Shown: positions 1-12,359 of the stretch, one piece after another | Layout: each line of letters begins with the position of its first letter | Numbering within the stretch: the stretch's first letter is position 1 | The notes under the pieces: generated by a model | What the model was told of the DNA's origin: nothing | Seen by the model: the letters and a program-made list of their open reading frames with translations, nothing else | The model's database searches: none | From: Linum tenue | Taxonomy: Eukaryota; Streptophyta; Magnoliopsida; Malpighiales; Linaceae | DNA length: 64,000 nt | Reading direction: 5' to 3' | NCBI GenBank assembly: GCA_946122785.1 | Contig: CAMGYJ010000008.1 | Location: 8,085,475-8,149,474, forward strand | Made by a program: the position numbers and the translations under genes

Positions 1-1249
1 AGCAACGTTATCTAAAGGTATGTGACTTTTTTTCTTTAGATCAAAGAAATATGATAGTCTACTTGGTAAACAATAATGTATAGTGAGAATATTTAACATT
101 TTTTGAATAAATAATGTAGGTGCTGCATCTTAATAGAAAGAGGATTTCACCAACAAAACATTCTTCTGCTGCAAAAAAGAAGAAGTGATTCTTTGCTTCT
201 TCACGGTATGTGTAAACTTTTTTTTCATCTCTGGACTAATGTTTTGTTGACTTTTTTAATAATAATTATTAATCTTTGATTATATTGTATTTCCAGGAAG
301 ATGGAAAAAGAAGCATCTTTATGGGTCAGATTTGGAATATGATGAGAAGAAAATTATATTTATGATTATTTAGGATTTTGGATAATGATGATACATTAAG
401 TCACGATTGTTTTACCTTTTAAATTTTTGGATCTTATTGATGTTATTATTATATGGCCAATATATTATTTATTTGATGATATCTTGTGTGAAAAGATTAT
501 GTAGGGATGATTTATTGTCTCCAAGTGGGCGTGTCCTCATCCCCAATTATAGTATATATGGGATGTCTCTTTGTCTCCAAAAATAATTTTTTTGGGACGA
601 CTAAATGTCTCGACAAATTATTATTACTAGACGTCTTGTTGTCTCCAAAAATCTACTTAAAAGACACATCGTTGTCTCCAAAAAGAGTTCTTAGGAGACG
701 AAAAGCTGTCCTGATAAATAGTTCACAAGAGACGACTGGCTGTCTCCAAAAAAGACCGCATAAGGGATGATTTGTCGTCTCCAAAGATAGTTCTTTGGGA
801 ACGACTCATCGTCTCCAAAACAGTGCATTAGGGACAACTAAGTGTCTTATAAGATAGTTATTAGCAAGATTTGATGTCTCCGACAAACTTCATAGGGTAT
901 GACTTGTTGTCTCCAAAACTACTTCATAGAGGACGAATTATTGTCTCCTGACATAACATATAGGAGACGACTAATTGACTCCCAAAATACTGCATAGGAG
1001 ACGACATATTATCCTAAATTCTTACAAATAGGACGGAAAATTAATTAGAATTTTTGCACTTTTGGAGACAACTATGTGTCTCTGACATTGAAGACGACTT
1101 TCCTTTTTTGTCTCCAAAAGAATAGAGGACGGAACCTATAGGCACCACCCGCAGGGACGACATTTGTCGTCTCCAAAAGATTTGGAGACAAAAAACCCAT
1201 GTTTTGGAGACAAAATTTTTCGTCCCCAAAACCTATCAATTTTGTAGTG
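1..1249. mobile_element. CACTA (En/Spm-like) transposon, one end only
   Basis: The inverted CACTA terminus TTTTGTAGTG ends at 1249. For about 700 bases inward (roughly 500-1240) the DNA is a series of diverged copies of a motif pairing GGGACGAC or GGAGACGA with GTCGTCTCCAAAA, on both strands. Such subterminal repeats are the usual transposase-binding zone of CACTA elements. The other end lies left of the window. Positions 1-480 are AT-rich with no clear coding sequence. Short open frames across the repeats are by-products of the repeat and are not annotated. Confidence 0.7.
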
Positions 1250-1579
1250 ATTCTAGAGTCAAAATAGAGAATTTCGTTAAATATTTTGAAAAGAAAGAGG
1301 AGTTCATGGGAAAAAAGAAAAGAAGTTATAAATTTTGTGTTTCCAATTTGCATTGGGTTATGAACTGCTGTCAGATTCCCTATTTAGAAGAGTAGTATTA
1401 AGAATGATGGTGGTATTTCAAACGAGTTGTATGCATACGAGATGGGTAGCATAAGTAGACTTTTTTGGGTGGGGTGGCAGAAGTAGACAACAATATTTAC
1501 TTATTAAATGAAGAAATTTAGTGGGCACAGTTTGTTAGAGTCTCATTCATTGTGTGCCCTCTCTGTAACCATGACTAGA

Positions 1580-1990
1580 CTATTGATGTATTTGCTGGTA
1601 AGCAATACTGGTGCTTCCATTCCTCGAGTGGGTAAGTCCAAGATATCGGTGTAGATACTCATCGTCGGTATCATCCTTTGTCTGGACATGTTGCGATATC
1701 AAATCTAATTGCATCGAGTGGTTGGAAGGGCCCCTCAGAATCTCATTCAAAGCGGGACAGTAAGATAAGGAGTACATCTTGACATTTGCGGCACGACAAA
1801 TATCAACTGGAGGAAGTGGACCGGAGGGGATGGTCTGTACGTACCCAAACTGACAGAGGCAACATGAGGGATCGTACATAATAATAGAGTAATTAATTTT
1901 AAAATTTAAATTTTTTAGAATGCAATGAATAATAATAAAATTTTGAAAATAAATTGAAAAATTGAACTCTCGCTTACGACGTATAGAAAA
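1580..1990 (-). pseudogene. Relic of a plant-mobile-domain (PMD) type transposon-derived gene
   Basis: A minus-strand frame contains a stretch resembling the plant mobile domain found in MAIL-type and MULE-associated proteins: a QFG-x-VQ-x-IP-x-GPLPP block at about 1800-1850, followed by a segment ending in DDEYLHRYLGL near 1640-1660. The family is normally several hundred residues long; only about 100 are recognisable here, and the upstream part is low-complexity AT-rich sequence. I infer a degenerate exon with no complete gene. The flanks (1250-1580 and 1990-2469) show no other gene; a motif (GGGTAGCAGAAGTAGACTTTTT) recurs near 1445 and 2355. Confidence 0.35.
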
Positions 1991-2469
1991 CATGTCAGGA
2001 TGTCGACGGCGACACATAACCAATGCGTCCGGCGGTCTCCGGGGACTTGTAGAATGAATGAAGATTAAGCAGCTAGAACATAGAATAAAATTTGGTATTT
2101 ATGAAATTATAGCTCACATGTGGTATCTATGAAGCAGTAACATTAAACTCTAAACTTTTAAACGGCATATAATAATCATAATATTTTAAAACCCCAGAGT
2201 AGTGAAGTTCTAGATTCTCAAAGTTAGGAGTTTGGTATTATGAAATTGTCATAGCTTACATGTGGTATAATATAATTATTATCATTGCTGTCAGATCAGA
2301 TTCCTTGTTTAGAAAAAAAACAAGTTGTCTGCTAGAAATTATAGTCTACGAAATGGGTAGCAGAAGTAGACTTTTTTGGGTTGGCCGGGGTAGCAGACGT
2401 AGACTTTTTATTTTTGTTTTGGACTCTCCCGCGCGCGCCATTTAAAAGAAGCTTTGCTCGCTCGATCTA

Positions 2470-4182
2470 ATGGCGACACCACAAGACAAGAGATCCAATT
2501 TCCGATCCAGACAGAATTTCAACGTAATTAAGATGGCACTCATGGCGGCCGGCTTAAGCACTCTTTTCCCGTCTATGGTCTGCTTCGTCCTCGGCGCTTG
2601 GATCTACGTTATGTGCACTGATGGCCTCACCGTCCAGGATTTCTTTACCCCGTAACTACTCTACTCACCATCCGCTCTTCACTTAAGCAATATGTATGTA
2701 TATATATATCTTGTCGTCGATCGAATTCTCTTTCATTAATTCTGTAGCTAAACTGATTCAATGGCGCGTTTTTGCAAATGAATTAAAAATTGCAGATGGA
2801 TGGCTGGCTTTTTTGTTGATTTCTACATTTACGTTTTCCCCTTCGCGGTAAGAATTAGATTCATGCTTAATTCCCCTTGGCGGTAATTGCTAGCTAATAG
2901 TAGCCTTACTGATCGAGCTCTCTCTCTTTTCTTTTCTTTTCAGCTCTGGGTTTTGTACAAGGAATCCAACTTGCTGTTGGTCCCGGTTTGGATACTTCTG
3001 CTGATATGCACTGGCAGGTAATTAATTCATTCACCTACCAACCTAACCTAGCTAGGCGCTGTACTAATTAATTGATCTAAGTTATAATTATTTTATTAAT
3101 GACTTGGGATGTTGAAGTCCTTAATTAATTAAGTAATTGTTGTTTCTCGATCGATCTCCATGGCATGTTCATCGTTCCTCTACATGTATATATATGTATG
3201 CAGCATGGGGGCTGGTTCCTTTACCTTTGTTCAGTTTCTCAAGTTGTCACCCCAAGAAGCTGCAGACGACCCTATCTACCACGCCCTATTGCGACCCGAA
3301 CACAAGTATGGATCAGTCTTATTGTACGTTAATTTGTTCGAATACGTACGTACATCCTTCAGGTCGCTTGATCGATCGATCGATCAGTCGCGTTACCAAA
3401 GTATCGACTATATATTCTCTAATTTCAGGAGCGTCGAGGTTCAAAAGGGGAAGCAGCAGCACTCTCCGATGTTAGTGGTCGCTGCATGCATTGTTTTCAC
3501 CAGTTTGGTTGGTGTGATGATAGCAACCCTGATTTGCTCTGTCGTGATTCAAGGCTCTCCTTTCCGCAAAGAGATCTTGACTCCGTAAGTAAGCTTCCAA
3601 GCTTAGCTAGTCGTCTACCTTAACGATAGAGTACGTGAATTAATTAATTAATTAATTAATTAATGTATTGTCTCTCGCGTACGTATGTACAGGGCGATGG
3701 CTGCCAACCTGATCGACATGTGTGCTAACTTCATCGCTCTTTCGGTACGTAAAATTAGGGACCAAATGAAATTTCAAGTTCCTGTTAGTGTTACAATATA
3801 TGTACGTAGCTTTGCCTGATGCATGCATGCATGTTTCTCCAACTGAATTGTAATCCATGCAGGTGTGGGTTGCCTACAAGGAAACAAGTTGGTTAAGCGC
3901 ATCCTTGTGGATAGCTGTACTGATACTTCCTGGCGGGTAGGGTAAACTTATTCTCCTTCATAACCGCCCGCCGTTTGAAACAAACTGACATGATAAATAT
4001 TAGTTAGATTCCAATTCTCTTCTCTTTCTCTTGCCAGTATTGCTGCCTATATTGCAACACAGCTGTTTCAGCTTAGCTCTCACGACCCACTCTACCTAGT
4101 TTTGGTGAAGAAGAACCGCAGCAGGAGGGCAACCAGGGTTCCTCTTCTCAGTTCGGCTAAACCCAGCGCCCAGGGGTATTGA
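2470..4182 (+). CDS. Two-repeat DUF1475 integral membrane protein
   Basis: Eight exons joined by GT-AG introns: 2470-2651, 2796-2847, 2944-3017, 3204-3305, 3429-3584, 3693-3744, 3863-3936 and 4038-4182. The product carries two tandem copies of the plant DUF1475 module. Each copy has a hydrophobic helix, a TPWMA or TPAMA block, a VDFYI or IDMCA helix, a WV-x-YKE(S/T) motif, a third hydrophobic stretch and a LFQLSSHDPLY or FLKLSPQEAADDP ending. The exon pattern of the first half is repeated in the second, supporting internal gene duplication. Arabidopsis-type relatives I know are single modules of about 110 residues; the function is unknown. The C-terminal tail is basic (KKNRSRR). The start is the first ATG after a promoter-like region near 2400-2460. 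No lesion is seen. Confidence 0.8.
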
Positions 4183-5685
4183 AATTTTTATAGGCATATG
4201 GATGGAGTATTCATATTATCGATCGGAGCAGCCAAACACAACACTTTGAAGCTAGCGTTTTCTTTTGTATTTCTTAGTTTAGCATGCATGTGCGTATGTT
4301 ACGTTAAAGATGTATTTCAGATAAGGTTTGATGAGACACAAATCCATCTTTCAATTAAGTCTAATAAGTGTCATTCAACATCAGTTTTCATCCATAAACA
4401 TAACAATGAACAACAGTACTACATATATATATTAGAGACGAATGATCATACAAATAATTAAAAATAATTTAACTACGTTTCTATATTTGTTATCATGAAA
4501 TAATAATTTTACGAAATAATATGAATACAATTGAACATTAATTGTGAATTCATCATTTAAATCGAATTCTAATGCATAAAATAAAAATTAATCAAACGTA
4601 TTCGTCCAATTAACGAGGTCCAACTAGCAAGGCATCAAACACGAGCACCACAAGATCATCATCATTCAAAAACGTCAAATAAACAATAGTAACTAGGGTG
4701 TAAGGTTCGCTTTGTCGACTGCACATGGGAGTTAGAGAGGGCTAATTTTCGAGTTGTAGCTCTTAACCACATCTGAGACTCTTGATAGATGATTGTGTTG
4801 CAATAAGTGAAAATTGGGATGTTTGGGATTGCGACTTGGGTTGGTTCTGAATCTTGAAACCTTTCCCTTTTTCAAAGTCCAAAACTATGTGGTTATACTA
4901 GTTGGCGGTTATTGGGTTTCTAATTGATTAACCACTAACCGATTAGTCAATTAGCAATAACTACTAAGCATAATACTACTAACCAAAATCAAAACCAATA
5001 AGAAATTAGCGGTTATCGATTAATCACTAACTGTATTTATCGGTTCGAATGTCGGTTAACCACTAATGATCATATTATTTGTGACTAATTACATACTTTT
5101 TTGTGATGATTTAGACCAATTTTTAATGAGCAAGTACTTTTTGTCTGATCGTTGAGCGATCTGGAATAGTAGTGATTGTGAGTTAGTGCGAGGAATTGAA
5201 GCCAGATGTCTGACTAAATTTCACCCATGAAAAGTTAGAGGATAATACGATGTCGAAAATTTTGATTAATTCATCATTTATATAAATAAAAACTATGCAT
5301 ATAATAAGTACGATATCTTAAGCGCCTAAACTATCATTTACATTAAGAACTTATAACTACTATTTTAAACTTATAATGAAACTCATCCAACCAACAAGTT
5401 GTTTTTTTTTATATCCATCCAACGCGAGTTGTTGCATATATATGGACTATTTTTCTTCTTCGTTTTTTATTGTAATTACATGAAATGGCTGTTGGCTCTC
5501 AAACGATCATAAAAATTACTCTTATATGGACTATTATTCAACACACAAGCATTATCCACACAAGCCCTGGCTCGAGAGTACTCGAGAGTATCTACTTCCA
5601 TATATATACATGACCATTATTCTTCTTCGTTTTTTATTGTAACTACACGAAATGACTCTTGGATCTCAACGGAACATGGAAGACG
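4183..5685. other. Intergenic, with duplicated 3' flank of the CYP80C-like gene
   Basis: No gene is seen. From about 5220 to 5640 the sequence is similar to 14480-15040, the downstream flank of the second CYP80C-like copy, so the duplicated unit included 3' flanking DNA. Positions 4900-5060 are rich in CGGTTA/TAACCG words like those in some hAT-type non-autonomous elements, but no ends could be defined. Confidence 0.5.
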
Positions 5686-5733
5686 TCATAACGAACTTCG
5701 ACTGGGAACGAGAAGCAAAGGTCGTTCCTTCTC

Positions 5734-7357
5734 CTATGTTGTACCAAACTTCTCACTCATATCCAACTCCGTCGGATCTTCTCCATCGGAGAGGGACCAA
5801 TCGAAGCTCCGAACCAAAGCAGCCAAAACCAACGGAATCTGTCGGGTGGCCAATGACACTCCGGGGCACATCCTCCTCCCAGCACTGAACGGCAGAAACT
5901 CGAAATCCTGCCCCCTGAAATCCACGCTCGACCCAATGAACCTCTCCGGCTTAAACGACATCGGGTCATCCTCCCACACGTTCGGATCCCTAGAAATAGC
6001 CCATACGTTGATCACAATATGAGTCCCTTCAGGGACCGTGTAATTCATCACCTCGCAAGTCTCCGGCGATCGATGAGGCAGCAACAGTGGCGCCGGTGGG
6101 TGTAGCCTCAGCGTCTCCTTGACAATTGCGCTCAAGTATGGAAGCTGAGCCACCGCAGATTCGTCGATCAACGGTTTCCCATCAAGCGGTGGTGACAATT
6201 TTGTCTTCAGCTCGTCCCGCAGCTTGTCCATCGCTCCCTTGTTTCGAATTAGCTCCGCCATTGCCCATTCTATTGTAGCCATGCTAGTATCCGTGCCGGC
6301 AGAGAACAATTCCTGCAAGAAACCCAGTTGGAAAAGCAAAGCTCCAAATTGAAGTCTAATTAATCCTTTTCACGATAGGCAGAAAAAAAGTAGCTGGATT
6401 CTCAATTAACTCCTTTGCAAAGCTAATTAAGCTCAAGATATTTTATGTGTGTAAACTAGGAAATCGAATTGAATTTTTTTTTCCTTATGAACTTACGAGA
6501 CTCAACCAGTCAATCTGGTCATCATCGAGTCCATTTTCAAGGAAAATATCCAAGAAGTCTTCAGCACCACCAGGTCGCCCTCGCTCTCTCCTCTCTTTGA
6601 CTTCAGGCTGCCAGACGAAGTAGAGCTCATTGCAAAGGCGAAACATCTCGCGTCTCAGGCCCTGAGGATCCAGTTTCTTCAGAACTGGGAAATAATCGGC
6701 GAAATTAGTTTTAGTCCCCAGTTCCATCATCCTCCAAATCAGCGACTTCAATCGATTCGCAGTCTCGCTGCTACTTTCGAACCCGATGCAATCTCGCGAG
6801 AACATGAGATTCGACAACGAGTCGAAGATAGCAGCGAAAACTACTTCAGCGATCTTAACAGGCTCCCCTGATTTCCCTTGGAGAAATTCCACCATCCGGG
6901 CGACCTTCCTCTCCCTGACGGCGGCCTGAGATTCGATCGCCCTCGCGGAGAATATCTGGTTCCTGAACATTGCTCGGAAGGCCTTCCACCGGTCGTTGTT
7001 GCAGTTGGAAGCCCAAACGATGGCCTTGCGGTCGAGCTCCACCGTGTCGTAAGGCACAACCGTGGCGACGTATCTGGCGGAGAGGAGGCGGTCGTGGGTT
7101 CTTAAGATTTCTGCGGCGGCCGCAGGGGAAGAGGCGACGACGACGAGCTGGGAGCCGAGGCGGAGGGAGATGAGAGGGCCGTAGAGCTGGGAGAAGCGTT
7201 GGAGGGAGACGTGAACTTGCTTGCCGAGGTGAGGGATGTTGCCTATAATCGGCCATGGCTTTGGCCCTGGCGGCAGCCGGTGTTTGGAAGCTGAAGAGGT
7301 GGAGAGGAATCGGGAAACGGCGATGACCAAGGCGAGGAGAAGAAGATAGAGAACCAT
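5734..7357 (-). CDS. CYP80C-like cytochrome P450, copy 1 (C-terminally truncated)
   Basis: Class II haem-thiolate monooxygenase, ER-anchored, expected to use cytochrome P450 reductase. Exon 1 is 7357-6497 and exon 2 is 6312-5734, a phase-0 intron giving 479 residues. Visible: N-terminal hydrophobic anchor, proline-rich hinge (LPPGPKPWP), I-helix AGTDTS, KETLR (ExxR), FKPERF and haem loop FSAGRRMCPG. The SARYV and VMNYTVPEG blocks match the CYP80/CYP80C group. Relative to the copy at 15078-16746, the codon TTG has become TAG at 5734-5736, removing the last 16 residues. The lost codons remain readable downstream to a TGA at 5686-5688. The missing tail forms the last beta strands near the substrate pocket, so activity is uncertain. 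CYP80C members sit in Euphorbiaceae casbene clusters. Confidence 0.85.
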
Positions 7358-7406
7358 ATTTTGTATGGTTTTGATAAATTGATATTACACACCAGAGATG
7401 GGTTTT

Positions 7407-7417
7407 TATTTATAGAG
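7407..7417 (-). promoter_or_regulatory. TATA box of CYP80C-like copy 1
   Basis: On the minus strand the sequence reads CTATAAATA about 50-60 bases upstream of the ATG, within a block conserved with copy 2. Copy 2 has CCAGAAATA at the equivalent place. Confidence 0.55.
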
Positions 7418-7429
7418 CCACCGGTTCAG

Positions 7430-7615
7430 TCACTTCCTAGGTCGCAACTACAACTAAACACAATCAAGTCAATGGTGTCACCTTGACCAATTCCTTACAT
7501 TATAATGAGAAGTCATGTTCTTAATACTTCATAATCAGGTCACTGTTGGCTGCTATATATATACATTGTTTAATTAATGTACTTCACAAAATTCTGGAAA
7601 TTGTTGCCCTGCGTT
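7430..7615 (-). repeat. CYP80C-like upstream block, unit 1
   Basis: Upstream region of copy 1. It contains GTCACCTTGACCAATT, TTCATAATCAGGTCACTG, TTGGCTGCTATATATA and AAAATTCTGGAAATTGTT. The same words, in the same order, recur at 8445-8690, 12360-12620 and 17095-17350. Confidence 0.7.
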
Positions 7616-8444
7616 ATCCTGGCAATACTACTAGCTATATTTTATATGATTAATTACTTTATATGTGGTTTGTCATTGAGTGCGCCAAGGTGCTGTAATT
7701 GTAGTGGCACATCTTACACTTATCTGGTTCATCTGAAATTTTTATGGAAAAAAAAAAACTAGAGTTAAAAACTCCGCCATCTTTTAAGCTTTTTTATTTA
7801 TGAAAGAAGAGCCTTGTTGTGCGATAAAAAAAACAATAATAATGACATAGGAACTCGAACATAACATCTTACAAATCAATTGTTAATGCTTACAGGTGTG
7901 GGAATTTTAATAAAAGATATTTTGATCGTCACATAGTTTAATAGCACGTCATAGAGTTAAATATTGTAAGAAAAATAGTATAAAATTAGTATGTGAAGAT
8001 TTTCCAAAATAAGCAGTTCATGAGAATTGTAAGCCCATTACCCAAGTTTGAATGAAATAAAGTCCCGTTTTTATCAAAAGAAATAAATTTAGGATCAATA
8101 ATTGATTCTTAACATGTTATCTAAGCATTTGATCAAGGAGCTCGATGTGTTTGAATATGGATGACCTCTAACTTCATTGTTGATTTATAGAACTGATATA
8201 ATTGGTATGTGCGAACTTTAAACTATAAGTTGGATTTGGACTGCAAGAACCTTCAAACTAGTATAAGATTTGTTTTGTAGGATGTTTTTCCACCAAAAAC
8301 AAAATTTACAGGGGTTACATATGTTACATTTTTTTATTAAGTACTATTTAAATAATTCGAATATAAATTTTCCAAATTTAAGACTATTGATATTACACTA
8401 AACCATTCTCCCATTCGTTATTCCTTATATTACCAAAAGATTAA

Positions 8445-8690
8445 AGCACTTTCAACCAAAAGACCTTTCAACAACGGATCGGGTCACCTTGACCAATTTC
8501 TTATGTTGCTGACTCATGTACCCATTCATAGATAACAAACGAATAAGCCAACGGTATTTGACCCACATGAGCTCACAACATACACATAAGTGTTTTTAAT
8601 ACATCATAATCAGGTCACTGTTGGCTGCTATATATATAATTATTTAATGTACTCCATAAAATTCTGGAAATTGTTTCCCTCTGAGACAAC
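8445..8690 (-). repeat. CYP80C-like upstream block, orphan unit 2
   Basis: Diverged copy of the upstream block with GATCGGGTCACCTTGACC, AACGGTATTTGACCCACATG and the AATCAGGTCACTGTTGGC core. No P450 coding sequence follows it; it is an orphan promoter or duplication scar. Confidence 0.65.
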
Positions 8691-8825
8691 AAAGAGATTA
8701 AATACATTTTGAACATCTCCTAACGTCGAATGTGAAAAGTAAAAACCAAAGTTTGTCATTCATTGCAAAATTAATTCTCTGCTCTTCCCTACACAGTGCC
8801 CAACTTTCTAACGCCATCTAGTTTG

Positions 8826-10125
8826 TTTGACAACTCTAGAGTGGAGAATAAATTCAAGTTTTATTTATATAAATCTAATCAAATGGGAAACGGATCATTT
8901 ATGTAAGTTTTCTATGTAAAATTATGCATAACCCTAACTTACCATTTATGGAAGACAATTAAATTTCTCTCCAAATTAATTTTATGGAATATATCTTTCT
9001 TGTTTTCAGTCATTATTGAAATTTCTTTGCACAAGATTGGTACTTTTTTTTTTCAAAATTTAAGTGAAAAAAGCAAGCAGTACAGAGTGGTGCCAGGTTT
9101 TTTTATTGTCTCCACCGGTGTATTGTTTTGGGAAGGTTTCTAAGACTACTATGGTGCGTATTTTTTCCTTCTAACTTATTCACATCAAACTACCATATTT
9201 AATATCTAAAAGGGTGTGTGTCTTGGTTTGTTTGACAGATGTAGAACGGAGAGTAAATTCAAATTTTATTTATATACATAATCAAATAGTAATGGATATT
9301 TTGCATGAATTTCATATATATGTAAAATTAGGTATAGCTCTTACTTACAATTTTTTGAAGACAATTAATTTTTTCCTATTGTAGTTTCACGAGTTACATC
9401 TATTACATTTTATGTTTAATTGAAAATTTCTTTTATTTCTATAGATATCTTTCCAATATAAAATGAAGGGTTATGGTATAATATGTTCCTCTACTATGCA
9501 GTTTTATCAAACATGCTCCTTTATTATTTTTTACATCAAACATGTCCCTATACTTTGGAAAAATTATCAAACATGCCCTTATGTTAAAATTTCCATTAAA
9601 AATGGCCAACCACGATTGAACCGAGATTCACACGACCCGACATCGAAAAAATTGGGGGAGAAATGTCAGTTGTTCCTCCTCGTTTATTTCTCCATGTATC
9701 GTTAAAGTGAAATTATCAGAGGTATTTGGCTATACAAAAGAAACAAAACAATTCTAAAGTGAAATTATCAGGAATATTTTAGACATAGGTGTCGCCCAAA
9801 GCAAGGTTCAACCATGGTTGATAGTTTTTTAATGCAAATTTTAACAGAAGGGCATGTTTGATCGTTTTTACAAAGTATAGGAACATGTTTGATGTAAAAA
9901 ATAGTAGAGAGGCATGTTTGATAAAACTGTATAGTAGAGGGGCATATTATGCCTATAACCCTAAAATGAATCATAACGCTCACGCATATAGAAGACAATT
10001 ATATTCCCCCCAAATTAATTTAATATGCTATGTGTATTTTGTTTCAAGTCATAACTGAAATTTATTTGATACCTTTTTCAAAATTTAAGTGAAAATGAAG
10101 ACGGTATAGAGAGGTACCATGGTGG
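8826..10125. repeat. Diverged direct repeat of about 280 bp, second copy split by a MITE
   Basis: 8826-9100 and 9222-9467 plus 9971-10125 share a series of blocks: TTGTTTGACA, AATTCAA(G/A)TTTTATTTATATA, GAAGACAATTA, CAAATTAATTT and TTTTTCAAAATTTAAGTGAAAA. The second copy is interrupted by the 494-bp element at 9468-9961. No coding potential was seen. Confidence 0.55.
9468..9961. mobile_element. Mutator-like foldback MITE with 9-bp target-site duplication
   Basis: 494-bp element beginning GGGTTATGGTATAATATG and ending in its near inverse ATAACCC. The arms are about 130 bases long, carry repeated ATCAAACATG words and can fold back. It is flanked by the exact 9-bp direct repeat TAAAATGAA at 9459-9467 and 9962-9970. 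Open frames inside it are by-products. Confidence 0.8.
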
Positions 10126-10598
10126 TTTGGTAGTACAAAAAGAAATTCTCAGAATGTATTGGAAATGTATATTATTTTGTAGAAGATTATGAACTCGTTT
10201 AGCCTAGTTAACAAATTTTGAAATCCAAAAATTAAGAGAATGAAGATAAAAATTGATTAAAAAGATAGAAAAAATAATAAAAAATCATTTAATCTCACAC
10301 TTTAGAACCGATCCCGCTTAAAATCAAGTGAAAAGATATAACTATGTATGAGTGGATAACCAAAAGTCATTGACTCTATCTACCGTACCTCTAATTAAAC
10401 GTGGGAAGTGAATCGAGTGTATGTGTTATTAAAAATGAAAAGACAGAAGTGCTCGCAGATTATTATTTAATCGTAGCTCTCTAATAAATGCATAAATTAA
10501 TACATGATTTAAACCTCCCAATTCAACCATCTCAGCCCCAACGAGAACCAAAGTGCCCACAATCCACATGCATGCAAGTACGTACGACAATTCATCAA
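10126..10598. other. Intergenic
   Basis: AT-rich downstream flank of the SDR gene. No gene, RNA or repeat was recognised. Confidence 0.5.
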
Positions 10599-11402
10599 TT
10601 AAGCGCTCATGAGTGAGTGACCGCCGTCCACCACAAGATTGACCCCACTGATGTACTTGGAATCGTCACTCACAAGATTCAACGCCGCCTTCGCGACATC
10701 GTCGGCCCTCAACACAACACCCTTGAGGTTCCCTTTGGCCTTGAACGCCTCCTCGAACGCCGCCTCATCCATCCCCGTGATGTCCATGCTCAGCGGAGTC
10801 GGCACCCCGAACGGCGAGATGCAGTTGACCCGGATCCCGACCCGCCCCAACTCCACGCACAAATTCTTCGTCAGCCCCACCACGGCGTGCTTCGACGCCG
10901 TGTAAGCGTGTGGGGCCATCCCGTAGCTGGCAGTTGCGGCACTGCCAGTCAGGAGGATAGCCCCACCATTACCGCTCTTCTCCATCACCCTGGCCGCGTG
11001 CTTTGCGGCCAGGAAGGATCCGTAGACGTTGACGTCGAACACCTTCCTGAAGACTTCGGGGGTGAGGGAGGAGATGCGGAGGTCGTGTGGGGTGATCTTC
11101 TGACCCGATATCCCGGCGTTGCTGTACATGATGTCCAGCTTCCCGTGCAACGAAACGGCAGTGTCCACCGCGTTTTGCATGTCGGCGTCGCTCGTCACGT
11201 CGCATTGGATGTAGGTCACGGGCTGGCCGGATTCGGATTCGATCTCGTTGCAGAGAGTGCGACCGAGTTCCGATGGCTGGATGTCGGCTATCAGGACTTT
11301 GGCGCCGTGTTGGGAGAAGAGCCTGGCCGCGGCGGCTCCCAGTCCCATGGCTCCGCCGGTGATCACCGCTACCTTGCCTTGCAAGCGTTTCCCCGCCGCC
11401 AT
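10599..11402 (-). CDS. Short-chain dehydrogenase/reductase (momilactone A synthase/ABA2-like), SDR 1
   Basis: Single-exon gene of 267 residues, the usual length for plant SDR110C alcohol dehydrogenases, which oxidise terpenoid secondary alcohols with NAD(P)+. Visible: Rossmann motif TGGAMGLG near residues 15-22, an acidic residue after beta-2 (ADIQ) that favours NAD, SNAG, catalytic Ser in TGSAAT thirteen residues before the Tyr of YTASK, then the ISPFGVPTPL cofactor loop and a C-terminal VDGG motif. It lies between the two CYP80C-like P450s, all on the same strand. Alcohol dehydrogenases of this type accompany P450s in Euphorbiaceae casbene clusters and rice momilactone clusters. The substrate cannot be told from sequence. 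No lesion is seen. Confidence 0.88.
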   Translation of the reverse strand: MAAGKRLQGKVAVITGGAMGLGAAAARLFSQHGAKVLIADIQPSELGRTLCNEIESESGQPVTYIQCDVTSDADMQNAVDTAVSLHGKLDIMYSNAGISGQKITPHDLRISSLTPEVFRKVFDVNVYGSFLAAKHAARVMEKSGNGGAILLTGSAATASYGMAPHAYTASKHAVVGLTKNLCVELGRVGIRVNCISPFGVPTPLSMDITGMDEAAFEEAFKAKGNLKGVVLRADDVAKAALNLVSDDSKYISGVNLVVDGGHSLMSA

Positions 11403-11523
11403 TGCACAGTTGAGGTTTCTGGACGGCTAGCTTTTTTTTGATGTGGGAATTAATTAGTGGGAAGAAGCAATTAATTACTTTCTGTGTGCTGTGTGATTTA
11501 ATGCTTCTGAGTCTGTAACGTAA

Positions 11524-11533
11524 CTATATATAG
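11524..11533 (-). promoter_or_regulatory. TATA box of SDR 1
   Basis: CTATATATAG on the minus strand about 122 bases upstream of the ATG. Confidence 0.5.
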
Positions 11534-12359
11534 CCAAGGGCGTACGTGTGCTACTACGTACATAATACACTCTTTGAATTGATATTAATGGAACATGATG
11601 ATAGGATTGATGGATGGAGGATCCGTTTACGTAAATATGATACAATGGATCTGGCCGGACTGCCGCAGGCCGTCAGTCTCCATGTCAAGTCATGTCATGT
11701 CATAGGCTTTGAACATGTACGAATAGTATATTGTCTTTGAACGCATGCATGCATTTATTACGTTAGTTCACAAATAAAATAGAGCCGGTTTCAATATATT
11801 TGAAGCGATACAGATTACAGAGCGATTGTGAAGTATATATAGTAATTTTCTACATTGCCTAACCCTATTTCAAACTGGTAAAAAAACAAAGTTACTAGCC
11901 AACCTTAGGATATAAATTCAAACGAGTATAAGCTCATACATTGTCTATAAGGGAGACCTCACGACTTTTAGTCGATGACATATAATATAATGAGATTCAA
12001 GTCAAAAACAAAATTAACCTGATTGTAACATACTAAAACCCCATAAATATTATCACTCTAATATTGTCAGGAACTAATATAAGATCAATAGTCCATTTTA
12101 AAAAATATATATAAGATCAATATTTTGTATATCTCATAACTCTTCAGATTAATATTGTAATCAATTGGTTCTTAATATCAAAACATTTGACCATGTTTTT
12201 TTGGTTGGAAGAACACCAAAAGCAATATAAGATTTTTTCCCCCAGTCTTTTAACCAAACGAATTATTGTAATTCATTAGATGCTGATCGAATATACGGTG
12301 ACCAGCTAGGGTATTAAGAAATAAAACAAAGGATCTAAATTTTGTAGCAAGAAGGGGCA
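11534..12359. other. Intergenic
   Basis: No gene recognised; AT-rich with scattered homopolymers. Short open frames near 11546-11740 look like chance. Confidence 0.45.

Noticed and set aside
500..1230. Regularly spaced repeats that might be a CRISPR array
   Set aside because: Units are diverged, in both orientations, without constant spacers, and next to a CACTA terminus in plant nuclear DNA.
3160..3588. Single 142-codon frame as a separate gene
   Set aside because: It reads through introns of the DUF1475 gene; splice sites and module homology give a better model.
10617..11441. Long antisense frame over SDR 1
   Set aside because: Shadow of a GC-rich coding exon on the other strand; the same effect is seen over the P450 exons at 6.8-7.2, 16.0-16.5, 18.4-19.0, 28.2-28.7 and 37.8-38.4 kb.
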